Below, piece after piece: positions 36,522 through 44,997 of a stretch of DNA of 64,000 nt; within the stretch, counting starts at the first letter, position 1; every line of letters starts with the position of its first letter. Source of the stretch: Desulfotruncus alcoholivorax DSM 16058 (GTDB lineage: Bacteria > Bacillota > Desulfotomaculia > Desulfotomaculales > Desulfallaceae); contig NZ_AUMW01000017.1 in the NCBI RefSeq assembly GCF_000430885.1, positions 20,120 to 84,119 on the forward strand, given 5' to 3'. The notes under the pieces were generated by a model, which saw nothing but the letters and a program-made list of their open reading frames with translations, ran no database searches and had not been told where the DNA came from. The translations under genes were made by a program, and so were the position numbers.

Positions 36522-38687
36522 ATGCGTAATAAAATAGAAATAAAAATATTGTTAATTTTGTTTATCCTGTTTTCTTTTGCTGTTCCGGCTTTTGCAAGTA
36601 CTTATTCGGTGCAGGATGCGGTTTATGATACGGTTAACTACTACAAAAACAACAAAACCGAATTAAGCAGCTGGGAAGAAGTCATTGGATTGAGGGGAGC
36701 CGGTGAAGACCTGTCTGCCGCTCCCTGGCAATTACCTGATTGGAAAGTTAATGAACTGGATGACACTTCTCCGGCATTGGATTATGCCAAAACCATTTTA
36801 GGTATGCTGGCGGCCGGACAAAACCCGGCTGATGCAGAGGGTAGAAATCTTGTTGAAGAACTGGCGGCCAAGCAGTCGGGTGATGGTGGATTTGGTGGTG
36901 CTATCAACCAGACTATCTGGTCAATAATTGCCCTTGACACGGCTAAAGCGGATTATGATGCCAACAAGGCCGTAGCGTACCTGCTGGCCGGGCAAAGAAG
37001 TGACGGCGGTTTTTCCCTGACCGGAGCAACAGGTGACCCTGATCCGGATATAACCGGATTTGCGTTAATCGCACTTGCCTCATACCAGGATATCAATGGT
37101 GTTGACGCCGCAATCAACGGAGCCAAGGATTGCCTGCTCAATATACAACTGGCAAGCGGTGGATTTAAAAGTGGCACTATAGAAAATACGGAGTCGATAT
37201 CCGCTGTCATCAGAGGCCTGGTAGCCTGTGGTGAAGATATAACCGCCGACAAATGGAAAAAGAATGATCAAACCATGATTGACGCCTTATTAGCCTTTAA
37301 GCTGGAAGATGGTTCTTTTTCCCATATAATAGGAGGCAACAGTGACAGTATTGCCACCAGACAGGCACTAATAGCCCTTGCTGATTTAGTCAACGGAAAC
37401 GTGTTTTACAATATCAGGGAAGGAACCACACCTATTCCCAAACCGGCAGAAAACGTAACGGCCAGAGTCAGGGTGGAAGGCGCGTCAGCCTGCCTGGCCG
37501 ATAAAACGGTAACGCTAACCGGCACAGCTACGGCTATGGATGCCTTAAAGGCAGCGGTAGGCGAGGAGAACCTGCAGGCCACCGGCGGGTTTATTACCCG
37601 GATACTGGGTGAAAGCGGCCAGGCAGGAGTTGCAGAGGATACCGACACATATTGGTTCTACTACGTCATCAGGAACGGTTCCGCTGATCTCTCCGCGTTT
37701 GATCTGGGCGCAGACAGCTTCAACGTCCAAAACGGCGACCAGATCGTCTTTTATATTGGAGCGCTTGACAGCAATACCTACGCAAGCAAAACCTACCTGC
37801 CGGTTATAACCGTAAGTCCGCAATCGCCCACGGCGGGACAAACTCTAACTTTAACCATCTCGGCTAAAAAATATGTCTGGGGATCGGGCTTGCTGGACCT
37901 GACACCCGAAGAAACGTCGGCAATCGGCGACTATATTGTAATAGCGGACAATAACACGTACACCGGCCAGTCCGGTCAGGTTGCCATACCGAATGTAAGT
38001 GCCGGCACACTAACTGTCAGGGTGGAAAACTATAACCGGCTTGGTTATCCCAACGTGGTCCCGGCGGTTATACCACTTACCATATCCCCCGGCGAAGGCG
38101 CTTCCGGCCCAACGGGCGAAACATTTAAAATTAAAATCAAGGTCACCGGTAAAAACAGGGAGGTGCTCTACTCCGGGTCGCTAAATTTAAATAAAAACGA
38201 ACGCCGGGATCCGATTTTTGCCCTGCAAAAAACCGGTCTTGATGTGGAAGTGCGTTATGACGGACAGTATGTTTACAGTATTGAAGGAATTGCCGAGGAT
38301 ACCGGCAGCACAGCCGGTTGGAAATATAAAGTGAACGGGGTTGCGCCCCCTTCAACTTCCGCCAGGGATTACGAATTGCAAGACGGGGATGAGTTGGAAT
38401 GGTTCTGGGCAGTTGACGCCTCGGACAATGGAGACTTGTCGCCTATAACTCCTGAGATACCAGAGATACCCGCCGGAAGACAAAAAGCGGCACAGCAGGC
38501 CCATGAAAAAGCCATGGAAGAGCTTAAAAAGATGGCGGAAAGTTTTGCCACCCCGGCGGCACAACGGGAGGAGCTATATGAGATAGTTGAATTAACAGGC
38601 ATAAAAGCCATCATTGTCGGCGCGGACAACCCCATGACTGAACATGAACATGGGTATACGGCTGGTGGTTATCATGACGGTTGTTGA
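36522..38687 (+). CDS. Transcobalamin-like secreted protein: alpha-toroid plus two DUF4430 domains
   Basis: 721-aa exported protein. Signal peptide at residues 1-26 (ending VPAFAS). Residues ~30-300 form a terpenoid-cyclase-like alpha/alpha toroid, with repeats such as QSGDGGFGGAINQTIW, RSDGGFSLTGATGDPDPDITGFALIAL and LEDGSFSHIIGG. Two DUF4430 domains (Pfam transcobalamin-like C-terminal fold) follow at about 305-420 (TYWFYYVIRNG) and 520-640 (TAGWKYKVNGV, DGDELEWFWAVD), separated by a beta domain. The same pair of folds makes up animal transcobalamin and intrinsic factor. Under a cobalamin riboswitch and next to an ECF S component, a corrinoid-binding role is likely but inferred. ATG at 36522 (GGGGG 10 nt upstream) preferred over 36513. 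Confidence 0.85.
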   Translation: MRNKIEIKILLILFILFSFAVPAFASTYSVQDAVYDTVNYYKNNKTELSSWEEVIGLRGAGEDLSAAPWQLPDWKVNELDDTSPALDYAKTILGMLAAGQNPADAEGRNLVEELAAKQSGDGGFGGAINQTIWSIIALDTAKADYDANKAVAYLLAGQRSDGGFSLTGATGDPDPDITGFALIALASYQDINGVDAAINGAKDCLLNIQLASGGFKSGTIENTESISAVIRGLVACGEDITADKWKKNDQTMIDALLAFKLEDGSFSHIIGGNSDSIATRQALIALADLVNGNVFYNIREGTTPIPKPAENVTARVRVEGASACLADKTVTLTGTATAMDALKAAVGEENLQATGGFITRILGESGQAGVAEDTDTYWFYYVIRNGSADLSAFDLGADSFNVQNGDQIVFYIGALDSNTYASKTYLPVITVSPQSPTAGQTLTLTISAKKYVWGSGLLDLTPEETSAIGDYIVIADNNTYTGQSGQVAIPNVSAGTLTVRVENYNRLGYPNVVPAVIPLTISPGEGASGPTGETFKIKIKVTGKNREVLYSGSLNLNKNERRDPIFALQKTGLDVEVRYDGQYVYSIEGIAEDTGSTAGWKYKVNGVAPPSTSARDYELQDGDELEWFWAVDASDNGDLSPITPEIPEIPAGRQKAAQQAHEKAMEELKKMAESFATPAAQREELYEIVELTGIKAIIVGADNPMTEHEHGYTAGGYHDGC

Positions 38688-38867
38688 AGAAGTGGCCTTT
38701 GGGTTGACCGTAACCTGGTGGTTAAGGCTACCAGCATGACCGAACCGGGGGCAAACCGGGCCATAACGCTCTTTATTATACTTCGCAGCTGAATAAACTG
38801 TTCAGGGGCTTTTGTGACGGAGTGATTACCTTCCGTGATGCCCTGAACTCTCTAAAGTGGTGCAACT

Positions 38868-39575
38868 ATGAAGTGGGGTAAAATATTTTTTACTATTTAC
38901 CTGACGGGATTACTAATCTACTTCACCATTGATATTAAAGCCCACCCCGATTGGTCTATCAACTGGTCCATATACGCTTTGGCCATAGCCGTGCTGGCGC
39001 TTTCCGGCTTTTTTGCACACTTTGAAAGCAAAATGCCCACAGCCAAGGAAACAGCACTTCTGGCCACCCTGTCCGCCCTGGCGGCCCTGGGCAGGGTACC
39101 CTTTGCGGCTATTCCCAACGTCCAGCCCACTACTTTTTTAGTGCTGCTGTCGGGCTATGTTTTTGGTCCCGGTGCCGGGTTTGCCGTGGGCGTGCTGGCT
39201 GCACTTACATCTGATTTCTTTTTGGGCCTGGGACCTTGGACCCCCTGGCAAATGTTGGCATGGGGGCTGGCCGGTTGGACGGCTGGTATTATCCGCTACC
39301 TGGCCAAAACCCCGCCCCGCTTGCTCCTGGTTGTTTTTTCCGTGCTTTGGGGTTACTTTTACGGACTGATTATGAATACCTGGCACTGGCTTACTTTTAT
39401 TTACCCGTTGACCTGGCAGACCTTTACGGCAACTTGCGTCGCGTCTGTCTGGTTTGATACGTTCCACGCCGCCGGCAACGGATTGTTTATGTGGTTCATG
39501 GGCCGGGATTTAATCAGTACCCTGGATCGTTTTAAGCAAAGATTGTCGGTAAAATTTATAGGTGCTGAGAAATGA
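38868..39575 (+). CDS. ECF transporter S component, probably for cobalamin
   Basis: 235-aa integral membrane protein with about six helices. After two N-terminal helices comes the S-component pattern ETALLATLSALAALGRVPFAAIPNVQPTTFLVLLSGYVFGPGAGFAVGVLAAL and GPWTPWQMLAWGLAGW. S components capture a vitamin and hand it to a shared EcfAAT module, which is not in this window. The upstream riboswitch makes cobalamin or a precursor the best substrate guess. The start at 38868 has only weak ribosome-binding support. Confidence 0.85.
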   Translation: MKWGKIFFTIYLTGLLIYFTIDIKAHPDWSINWSIYALAIAVLALSGFFAHFESKMPTAKETALLATLSALAALGRVPFAAIPNVQPTTFLVLLSGYVFGPGAGFAVGVLAALTSDFFLGLGPWTPWQMLAWGLAGWTAGIIRYLAKTPPRLLLVVFSVLWGYFYGLIMNTWHWLTFIYPLTWQTFTATCVASVWFDTFHAAGNGLFMWFMGRDLISTLDRFKQRLSVKFIGAEK

Positions 39576-39636
39576 TAAGTAGTTCAACCTGGCAATGACA
39601 GTTCCTTGTCAAAATATTAAATAAGGAGGAATCTAT

Positions 39637-40671
39637 ATGACAGGAATAAAGAAAATAATTTCAGCACTGGTAGTTTTATTTGTTATGAACTTTGCCCTAT
39701 CCGCAACTCCTGCTTGCGCCGGGGCAAATGCCGGCGGGGCGGCGGCCGGTCATGCCCGGGTAGCGGAAGCTATAAAGGGCGCTGAACAATACCTGGTAAA
39801 GAAAATGTCAGCCCCTCAATACGACGGTATGCTGGAATGGGCCATGCTGGGGCTATATGCAGATAACAAAAATGTGCAATCCTTTTCCCTGAAAAGGGAA
39901 GCGCAAATTGCCCGGGGAGTAATGATTGACGCCAATAAAAATACTGATTACCAGAGATCGATTTTGGGAGCGCTGGCTGCCGGGAAAAACCCGGACGGTT
40001 ACGGGGGGATCAAGCTTCTGGAAAAAGTCTGGTTATCCCAGACGCCCCGGGGTAAGTTTGCCGACTCGATCAACGGACAGGGAGACAGGCTGGTTAACGC
40101 TCATGTCTGGGGGATAATCTCCTTATATGCGGCGGGCCGGGAAATTGCTGACGCTGATAAAGCTTTACAGTGGCTGGTGGACCATCAGAACACCGACGGT
40201 GGATTCAGCATTGATACCAACATGGAAGAATCAGACGTGGATATGACAGCCATGGCCGTCATCGCTCTGGCTTGCCTGGGCAAGGATACAAGTTACCCTG
40301 CGGTGCAAAAAGCGCTGGCCTATTTAAAAGAGCAGCAAAACGATGACGGCACCTTTGGCGCCTGGGGCACCTCAACCACGGAGTCCTGTGCCCAGGTCAT
40401 ACAGGCACTGGTCATGCTGGGTATTGATCCTGCCGGGGCTGAGTGGTCCAAAGAAGGGAAAAACGCTGTAACCGGGTTACTAAAGTACCGTTTGCCAAAT
40501 GGTTCCTTTTCACATGGCCCTGAACGGTTGCCCAACGATATGGCTACAGCCCAAGCCCTGATAGCCCTGGTCGATTATTCAACCGGTGAGACGGTTTACA
40601 CAAGGCTGCACCAGGCATCAAAAACACAACCATTTTGCCTATCAGGCGGTAAACAACCTGGTGGCAAGTAA
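39637..40671 (+). CDS. Secreted alpha-toroid (prenyltransferase/squalene-cyclase-like) protein, C-terminus frameshifted
   Basis: 344-aa protein with a signal peptide (ending PACAGA) and a terpenoid-cyclase-like alpha/alpha toroid with repeats WLVDHQNTDGGFSID, YLKEQQNDDGTFGAWGTSTTESCAQVIQAL and RLPNGSFSHGP. It parallels the toroid domain of the protein at 36522 but has no DUF4430. The last ~14 codons are out of frame: a shift near 40620-40630 would continue into HFAYQAVNNLVASKVVHGYP, a typical SLH (S-layer homology) start. The native protein was probably anchored to the cell wall. AAGGAGG lies 7 nt before the ATG. Likely part of the same cobalamin-controlled unit. Confidence 0.82.
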   Translation: MTGIKKIISALVVLFVMNFALSATPACAGANAGGAAAGHARVAEAIKGAEQYLVKKMSAPQYDGMLEWAMLGLYADNKNVQSFSLKREAQIARGVMIDANKNTDYQRSILGALAAGKNPDGYGGIKLLEKVWLSQTPRGKFADSINGQGDRLVNAHVWGIISLYAAGREIADADKALQWLVDHQNTDGGFSIDTNMEESDVDMTAMAVIALACLGKDTSYPAVQKALAYLKEQQNDDGTFGAWGTSTTESCAQVIQALVMLGIDPAGAEWSKEGKNAVTGLLKYRLPNGSFSHGPERLPNDMATAQALIALVDYSTGETVYTRLHQASKTQPFCLSGGKQPGGK

Positions 40672-40741
40672 GGTTGTACATGGCTATCCTGACGGCACCT
40701 TTCAACCGGAATTAAAAATATTTTTTTCAGAAGGATATTAA
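40622..40741 (+). pseudogene. SLH-domain remnant in shifted frame
   Basis: Reading the frame one base over from the toroid gene gives HFAYQAVNNLVASKVVHGYP then DGTFQPE, the first half of an SLH domain. It is then lost in an A/T-rich repeat (IFFSEGY, stop). Shows that the toroid gene once ended in a cell-wall anchor. Confidence 0.7.
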
Positions 40742-40758
40742 TAAAGAATCAAGAATGA
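40714..40758 (+). repeat. Short dispersed repeat, copy 1
   Basis: About 45 nt containing TTTC-AGAAGGATATTAATAAAGAATCAAGAAT; a close copy lies at 41319-41367. It cuts the SLH remnant and runs into an ABC ATPase remnant. Confidence 0.6.
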
Positions 40759-40882
40759 TCGAGTTGCAGTTATCCATGACGGTAGGATAGTTGAGGAATT
40801 GAATACAAATATGCTACTTAATAGTGCTAAACATCCTTACACAAAACAAACACCTTATTTCCTGCATCCCGGTAAGGTCTAA
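40751..40882 (+). pseudogene. C-terminal remnant of a peptide/nickel ABC transporter ATPase
   Basis: A 43-residue open stretch reading DRVAVIHDGRIVEELNTN and HPYTKQ is the C-terminal end of an Opp/Nik-type ABC ATPase (compare the AVLYGGRIIETG and HPYTRGLL segments of the intact gene at 46450-48114). No Walker motifs or start codon remain. It is fused behind the short repeat, indicating a deletion or insertion event. Confidence 0.7.
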
Positions 40883-40895
40883 AACACTTTAAGTC

Positions 40896-40928
40896 AGGCC
40901 AGATTAAAAGAGAGTCAAAATGACTCTC
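40896..40928 (-). terminator. Terminator of the 77-aa gene
   Basis: Stem AAGAGAGTCA/TGACTCTCTT with an AAA loop next to the stop codon of the minus-strand gene at 40929; T-rich tail (TTTTAATC) on the minus strand. Confidence 0.6.
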
Positions 40929-41162
40929 TTAATGAAGATACAATGATTTGATTTCTTGCAGCAGTTTTTCTCCTTCTTCAATGTGTGCCCGCAGATGGTT
41001 GATCTCATCTTGATTTTGATTGTTTTGCATTAATTCCGTCAACTCCGTTTTATGGGCGGCAATGGAACCGTCAACATCTTGATAGATTTCCATTGCTCTT
41101 TCAAAAGTAATCCCGTCACGGCGTTCTTTTTCGAAGCGATGTTTCAAACTGGAACAGCTCAT
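40929..41162 (-). CDS. Small helical hypothetical protein, 77 aa
   Basis: Charged all-helical protein with coiled-coil character in the second half (MQNNQNQDEINHLRAHIEEGEKLLQEI). The ATG at 41162 has GGGGG 6 nt upstream and is preferred over an in-frame start at 41192. It is the only minus-strand gene in a plus-strand block and is flanked by two copies of a ~45-nt repeat. I do not recognise the family. Confidence 0.6.
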   Translation of the reverse strand: MSCSSLKHRFEKERRDGITFERAMEIYQDVDGSIAAHKTELTELMQNNQNQDEINHLRAHIEEGEKLLQEIKSLYLH

Positions 41163-41318
41163 TTTTATCCCCCTTGATCTTTTTCCTGCCAAAAACTATT
41201 AATTTAGAATTATTATGTTTTAAGGGTATAGATATTATTCATAATTATATAATTCAGACACAGTTGGCCCCTACCGGGAAATTTTTTACAAATCCTACCC
41301 CCACCAACAAATAGCACA

Positions 41319-41367
41319 AAAATATTAATTATTTCAAGAAGGATATTAAAAAGAAATCAAGAATAAT
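41319..41367 (+). repeat. Short dispersed repeat, copy 2
   Basis: TTTCAAGAAGGATATTAAAAAGAAATCAAGAAT in an A/T-rich context, nearly the same as 40714-40758. The two copies bracket the 77-aa gene. Confidence 0.6.
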
Positions 41368-41463
41368 TATTTATTATACGGGCGGCAAGAACCGTCATAT
41401 AACCGTTTACGTAAAACGGTCTAATATATATAATGTAAATCAATAAATTTAAAAATCAACTAT

Positions 41464-41516
41464 AAGCCACGGAGGCATTACTCTGCACGAAGCAGGGTTA
41501 CGTCTTGGTGGCTTTT
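41464..41516 (+). ncRNA. Metal-locus leader motif, copy A (upstream of cbiM)
   Basis: 5' arm AGCCACGGAGGC, internal hairpin CTGC-ACGAA-GCAG, closing arm GGTGGCT and TTTT. It lies about 100 nt before cbiM in the same orientation. Shares CCAYGRAGGY and the terminator-like end with copies at 43058, 51701 (minus), 51977 and 52714. Confidence 0.65.
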
Positions 41517-41612
41517 GTACTTTATCATGGAGGTGGTTTCATCTATCAAAACTAAATTTTAATTTGCGGCAATAATATGTCTATTAACTACTTATGAAAG
41601 GGGTAATGACAA

Positions 41613-42269
41613 ATGCATATACCTGACGGTTTTTTAGATACCAAAACCTGGGTCAGCACTTACGCGCTGAGTGCCGGTGCGCTGGCATACAGTATTAAAA
41701 AATCCAAGGAAGTTTTAGAAGATAAACTTATTCCCAAGCTGGGTATTATGGCCGCCTTTATTTTTGCGGCACAAATGGTTAATTTTCCCATAGCCGGGGG
41801 CACATCCGGCCACCTTTTGGGGGCAGCGCTGGCCACGGTTTTATTGGGACCGGTAAGCGGTTGTTTGATACTGTCAACGGTGTTGGTCATTCAATGTTTA
41901 GCTTTTCAGGACGGCGGCCTAACGGCACTGGGCGGCAATATTTTCAACATGGCCGTATTGGGAGTAATAACGGCATACCTGGTATACTCGCTGCTCGCTA
42001 AAGTTATACCCGGCACGACCGGCAGAAATATTTCCATTTTCCTGGCCTCGTGGTCCTCGGTGGTGGTGGCCGCGTTCGGCGCTACAGTGGAACTGGCGGC
42101 ATCCAACACCATCCCTTTTAGCGTGGCATTTCCTGCCATGATCGGTATTCACATGCTCATTGGCATAGGCGAAGGTTTAATTACCGTTGCGGTGGTTAAT
42201 TTTGTGGAAAAGGTTGGCTTTGTCGATGCAACAGCAAAATCAAAGAGCGGGGTGAAAACAAATGTCTAA
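41613..42269 (+). CDS. cbiM: CbiM-type cobalt/nickel ECF transporter component
   Basis: 218-aa membrane protein with about six or seven helices. The N-terminus MHIPDGFLD is diagnostic: the His-2 and free amino terminus form the Co/Ni site. It works with the small N component (the PDGLE protein next door), CbiQ and CbiO; the last two are not in the window. GAAAGGGG precedes the ATG. Overlaps the next gene by 8 nt. The upstream leader motif suggests metal- or corrinoid-linked regulation. Confidence 0.95.
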   Translation: MHIPDGFLDTKTWVSTYALSAGALAYSIKKSKEVLEDKLIPKLGIMAAFIFAAQMVNFPIAGGTSGHLLGAALATVLLGPVSGCLILSTVLVIQCLAFQDGGLTALGGNIFNMAVLGVITAYLVYSLLAKVIPGTTGRNISIFLASWSSVVVAAFGATVELAASNTIPFSVAFPAMIGIHMLIGIGEGLITVAVVNFVEKVGFVDATAKSKSGVKTNV

Positions 42270-42546
42270 TACCGTCAAAGTGTTTATTGCTGCATTAATA
42301 GTGGCTGCCTGTCTTTCCCCCTTTGCATCTTCGTTTCCTGATGGGTTGGAAAGGGTGGCCGAAGACAAGGGCTTTTTGGAAAAGGGCGAAGGTAAAGAGG
42401 TGATTACTTCCCCCATCCCTGATTACACTTTTCCCGGAGTTCGCAATGGAGTCCTGGCCACTTCAACGGCTGGCGTGCTGGGCACTGTGCTCACCTTTGG
42501 AGCAGCCTACGGCCTGGGTAAATTAGTACGCAAAAAAGAAAACTAA
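42262..42546 (+). CDS. PDGLE-domain protein (CbiN-like component)
   Basis: 94 aa with two transmembrane helices (about residues 6-22 and 65-82) and the name-giving PDGLERVAEDKGF loop between them. PDGLE proteins take the place of CbiN/NikN beside CbiM. Overlap with cbiM supports coupled translation and a physical complex in the membrane. Confidence 0.93.
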   Translation: MSNTVKVFIAALIVAACLSPFASSFPDGLERVAEDKGFLEKGEGKEVITSPIPDYTFPGVRNGVLATSTAGVLGTVLTFGAAYGLGKLVRKKEN

Positions 42547-42567
42547 CAACTCGTGGTTATAACAGTC

Positions 42568-43014
42568 ATGAATAAAAGTAAAATTATCCGTATTGCTGTT
42601 ATAGACGGCCAGGGCGGCGGCATTGGCGCTCAAATCGTAAATAGACTAAGTGTATCTCTACCGGCCTCCAAAGCTGAAATCATAGCTTTGGGCACCAACT
42701 CCCTGGCAACCAGGCGGATGTATAAAGCAGGTGCCAATGATGGCGCCAGCGGTGAAAATGCGATTATTTATAACGCCAAGCAGGCCGGCATTATACTTGG
42801 AACAGTGGGTATGATCACACCATTTGGTTTTAACGGTGAGATGACCACTGCTGCTGCCGAAGCCGTGGCCCTGTCCACAGCACCAAAATTGGTTTTGCAC
42901 TTAAACCGATCCGGGATTGAAATTATCGGCAGTGCAACCGAACCGCTGCCTCACCTGGTGGACATGATGGTTGACAGAGTGCGCCAGATGTTAGATTTGA
43001 CACCACCAGGTTAG
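42568..43014 (+). CDS. DUF3842 family protein
   Basis: About 148-aa soluble protein of the DUF3842 family, with a dinucleotide-fold-like opening (RIAVIDGQGGGIGAQIV) and the conserved TNSLATRRMYKAGAN and GTVGMITPFGFNGEMT segments. Function unknown; in related genomes it sits in Co/Ni uptake clusters. ATG at 42568 preferred because family members begin just before the IAVIDGQGGG strand; a GTG at 42553 is possible. Followed by two structured elements rather than another gene. Confidence 0.85.
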   Translation: MNKSKIIRIAVIDGQGGGIGAQIVNRLSVSLPASKAEIIALGTNSLATRRMYKAGANDGASGENAIIYNAKQAGIILGTVGMITPFGFNGEMTTAAAEAVALSTAPKLVLHLNRSGIEIIGSATEPLPHLVDMMVDRVRQMLDLTPPG

Positions 43015-43057
43015 CAATCTTCCTTAATAAAAAACACGCGATCAAACGTTTATAACT

Positions 43058-43113
43058 ATGCCATGAAGGTATCTTGTCCTGCCGAAGCAGATAATACCAA
43101 CATGGCATTTTTT
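43058..43113 (+). ncRNA. Metal-locus leader motif, copy B
   Basis: Stem ATGCCATG/CATGGCAT encloses AAGGTAT, a hairpin CTGC-CGAA-GCAG and ATACC, followed by TTTTTT. Lies after DUF3842 and before the ZnuA-like gene. Very similar to copy C at 52714-52767. Confidence 0.7.
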
Positions 43114-43121
43114 AACTCGTC

Positions 43122-43266
43122 ATGAGGCCTTGGCATAGCCTCAGACCTCCTTAAACTTTGCTGCCGGTTTTGACATGCGCCGGACAGCAAAAAACTCCTT
43201 TCGACCGGTGGCGCAGCCGGTACTGCCCTCCCCTATAGGCGGTACCGGCGCGCCAGGGTCTTTTTT
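43122..43266 (+). ncRNA. Second structured element, copy 1 (before the ZnuA-like gene)
   Basis: About 145 nt. Stems: GAGGC/GCCTC with loop CTTGGCATA; TTTGCTG-CCGG/CCGG-a-CAGCAAA; CCGGTAC/GTACCGG; closing GACC/GGTC followed by TTTTTT. Unpaired CTCCTTTCGACC is shared exactly with the copy at 52776-52927, while stem sequences differ in a compensatory way. Family not recognised. Confidence 0.65.
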
Positions 43267-43330
43267 AACCCGGTTAAACCAAGTTTAAACTTTTGTATTG
43301 AACTTTATTAAGAGAAAGGAAGTTGAAATA

Positions 43331-44197
43331 ATGAGAAAAGAAGCATTTTTCAAATATGCTGTTTGTTTTATATTGGCAATATCCATGTTCACAACAGGAT
43401 GCGGTATCAATAGTCAAAAGCCCGTGTCGGGCGATCAAAAAATAAAGGTTGTTACATCAACTACCCTTATTGCTGATATTGTTCAGGCAGTTGGCGGAGA
43501 TAAAGTCGTTGTTAACAACATTGTTCCCCCTGCATCTTGTCCGGGACATTTTGACGTTAAACCTGCTGATATGCAAGTATTAGCCGGCTCAAAGCTATTC
43601 ATGCTGCATAACTGGCAAGGCGAGCAGTTCACTGACGATATGATCAAATCCGCTGGAAATACTCAATTGCAAAAAGTTATACTGGATGTTCAAGGTAACT
43701 GGCTGGCCCCACCGGTGCGTAATGAGGCTATTGATAAAATCACGGAGGCATTGGCCACAGCCGATATTAAAAATGGTGAAGCTTACAGAAACACTGCGAG
43801 AGTATTAAAAGAGGAAACAAACCGCATCGGCTCCGCCCAGAAAAAAAGGTTGACTGAGGCCGGGGCGGGCAAGGTCAATGTTCTGGTGAACGACATGCAG
43901 GCGGGGTTTATCAAATGGGCGGGCTTTAATGTAGTGGGTACCTTTGGCCGTGCTGAAGACCTTTCACCTAAAGAAATGGAAGACTTAATAAAATTAGGTA
44001 AGGAACAAGGGGTAAGTCTGGTGATAGATAACCTGCAAAGCGGCAAGGAAGCCGGGATAGAGATAGCCAAAGGAATAAACTGTAAACAATTAACCCTAAA
44101 CAACTTCCCCGGTGGTGTGCCCGGTACCGGCACATGGGCTGATACTATAACCAAAAATGTTGATCTGCTCGTTAATCTATTAAATGATAACCGGTGA
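43331..44197 (+). CDS. ZnuA-like metal ABC transporter substrate-binding lipoprotein
   Basis: 288 aa. Lipoprotein signal with lipobox FTTGC. The cluster A-I/SBP_bac_9 fold is seen from VVTSTTLIADIVQAVGGDKVVVNNIV onwards. Candidate metal ligands are the His in CPGHFDVKP, the His in LFMLHNWQ, the Glu/Asp-rich middle and the Asp near the end (GTWADTI). Metal specificity (Zn, Mn or other) cannot be read. ATG at 43331 has AAAGGAAG upstream. First gene of a three-gene importer operon, preceded by two structured terminator-like elements that probably control it. Confidence 0.88.
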   Translation: MRKEAFFKYAVCFILAISMFTTGCGINSQKPVSGDQKIKVVTSTTLIADIVQAVGGDKVVVNNIVPPASCPGHFDVKPADMQVLAGSKLFMLHNWQGEQFTDDMIKSAGNTQLQKVILDVQGNWLAPPVRNEAIDKITEALATADIKNGEAYRNTARVLKEETNRIGSAQKKRLTEAGAGKVNVLVNDMQAGFIKWAGFNVVGTFGRAEDLSPKEMEDLIKLGKEQGVSLVIDNLQSGKEAGIEIAKGINCKQLTLNNFPGGVPGTGTWADTITKNVDLLVNLLNDNR

Positions 44198-44203
44198 TGT
44201 TAA

Positions 44204-44995
44204 ATGAGAGACGTTGTTATAAACATGCAAAATGTTACTGTGTCATACCGTGAAGATGTGGCACTACAAAACCTTTCAATTGAAATAAAAAACGGTGAAA
44301 TGATCGGCATCGCCGGCCCCAACGGAGCGGGCAAAACCACCATCCTGACGGTGGTCAACGGCCTTGGCCGGCTGGTGCGCGGCCAGGCAAAAGTGCTGGG
44401 ACATTTAATGAGTGCCGGCAAAAAGGGCCGTGATTTTCGTTTGTGTTATAAAACTGCGAGTCTTCGTAAATTAATTGGTTATGTCCCACAAGGTTGTTCC
44501 GTTGACCCCGGAACGCCCATAAGCGTGCGCGATGCCGTTATGCTGGGCCGCTACGGTCGCTTGGGTTTCTGGCGCAGGCCGGGGCGGGATGATTGGCAGG
44601 TGGTCGGCAAACTTTTAGAAATGGTGGAAATATCTCATTTGGCGGAAAGACCTTTCGGGCACCTGTCCGGGGGTGAGCAGCAACGGGTGGCCATAGCGCG
44701 TGCTCTGGCGCAGGAACCGCGCATAATGCTGCTGGATGAACCGACCACTTATTTGGACTGGCGGTCACGGCAGGAAATATTGCAATTAATTAAGCAGGTC
44801 CACCGGGAAAAAGGTTTAACCACCCTGATGGTAACCCATGACCCCAAAGATACTTTTAATTTTTGTGACCGCGTGGTTTTACTGCAACAAGGGCGGGTTG
44901 CGGCAATAGGTCCACCGGCAAAAACACTTTCAGATGCTGTTCTGCGCAAAGTATACGGAGAAAGCACCATTTGCTGCCAGGGAGGTTTTTATTAG
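44204..44995 (+). CDS. ZnuC-like metal ABC transporter ATPase
   Basis: 263 aa. Walker [11 protein letters not shown]-loop YVPQGCSVD, signature [15 protein letters not shown], Walker [14 protein letters not shown] and switch His VTHDPKD are complete. The order substrate-binding protein, ATPase, permease matches Mn/Zn importers. Starts 6 nt after the upstream gene. Confidence 0.93.
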   Translation: MRDVVINMQNVTVSYREDVALQNLSIEIKNGEMIGIAGPNGAGKTTILTVVNGLGRLVRGQAKVLGHLMSAGKKGRDFRLCYKTASLRKLIGYVPQGCSVDPGTPISVRDAVMLGRYGRLGFWRRPGRDDWQVVGKLLEMVEISHLAERPFGHLSGGEQQRVAIARALAQEPRIMLLDEPTTYLDWRSRQEILQLIKQVHREKGLTTLMVTHDPKDTFNFCDRVVLLQQGRVAAIGPPAKTLSDAVLRKVYGESTICCQGGFY

Positions 44996-44997
44996 CC

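Noticed and set aside
42923..43108. Minus-strand frame beginning MPCWYYLLRQD, and its relative MPCRYCLLRQD at 52395-52763
   Set aside because: These are the antisense of the metal-locus hairpins (copies B and C); similarity comes from the RNA motif, not from a protein.
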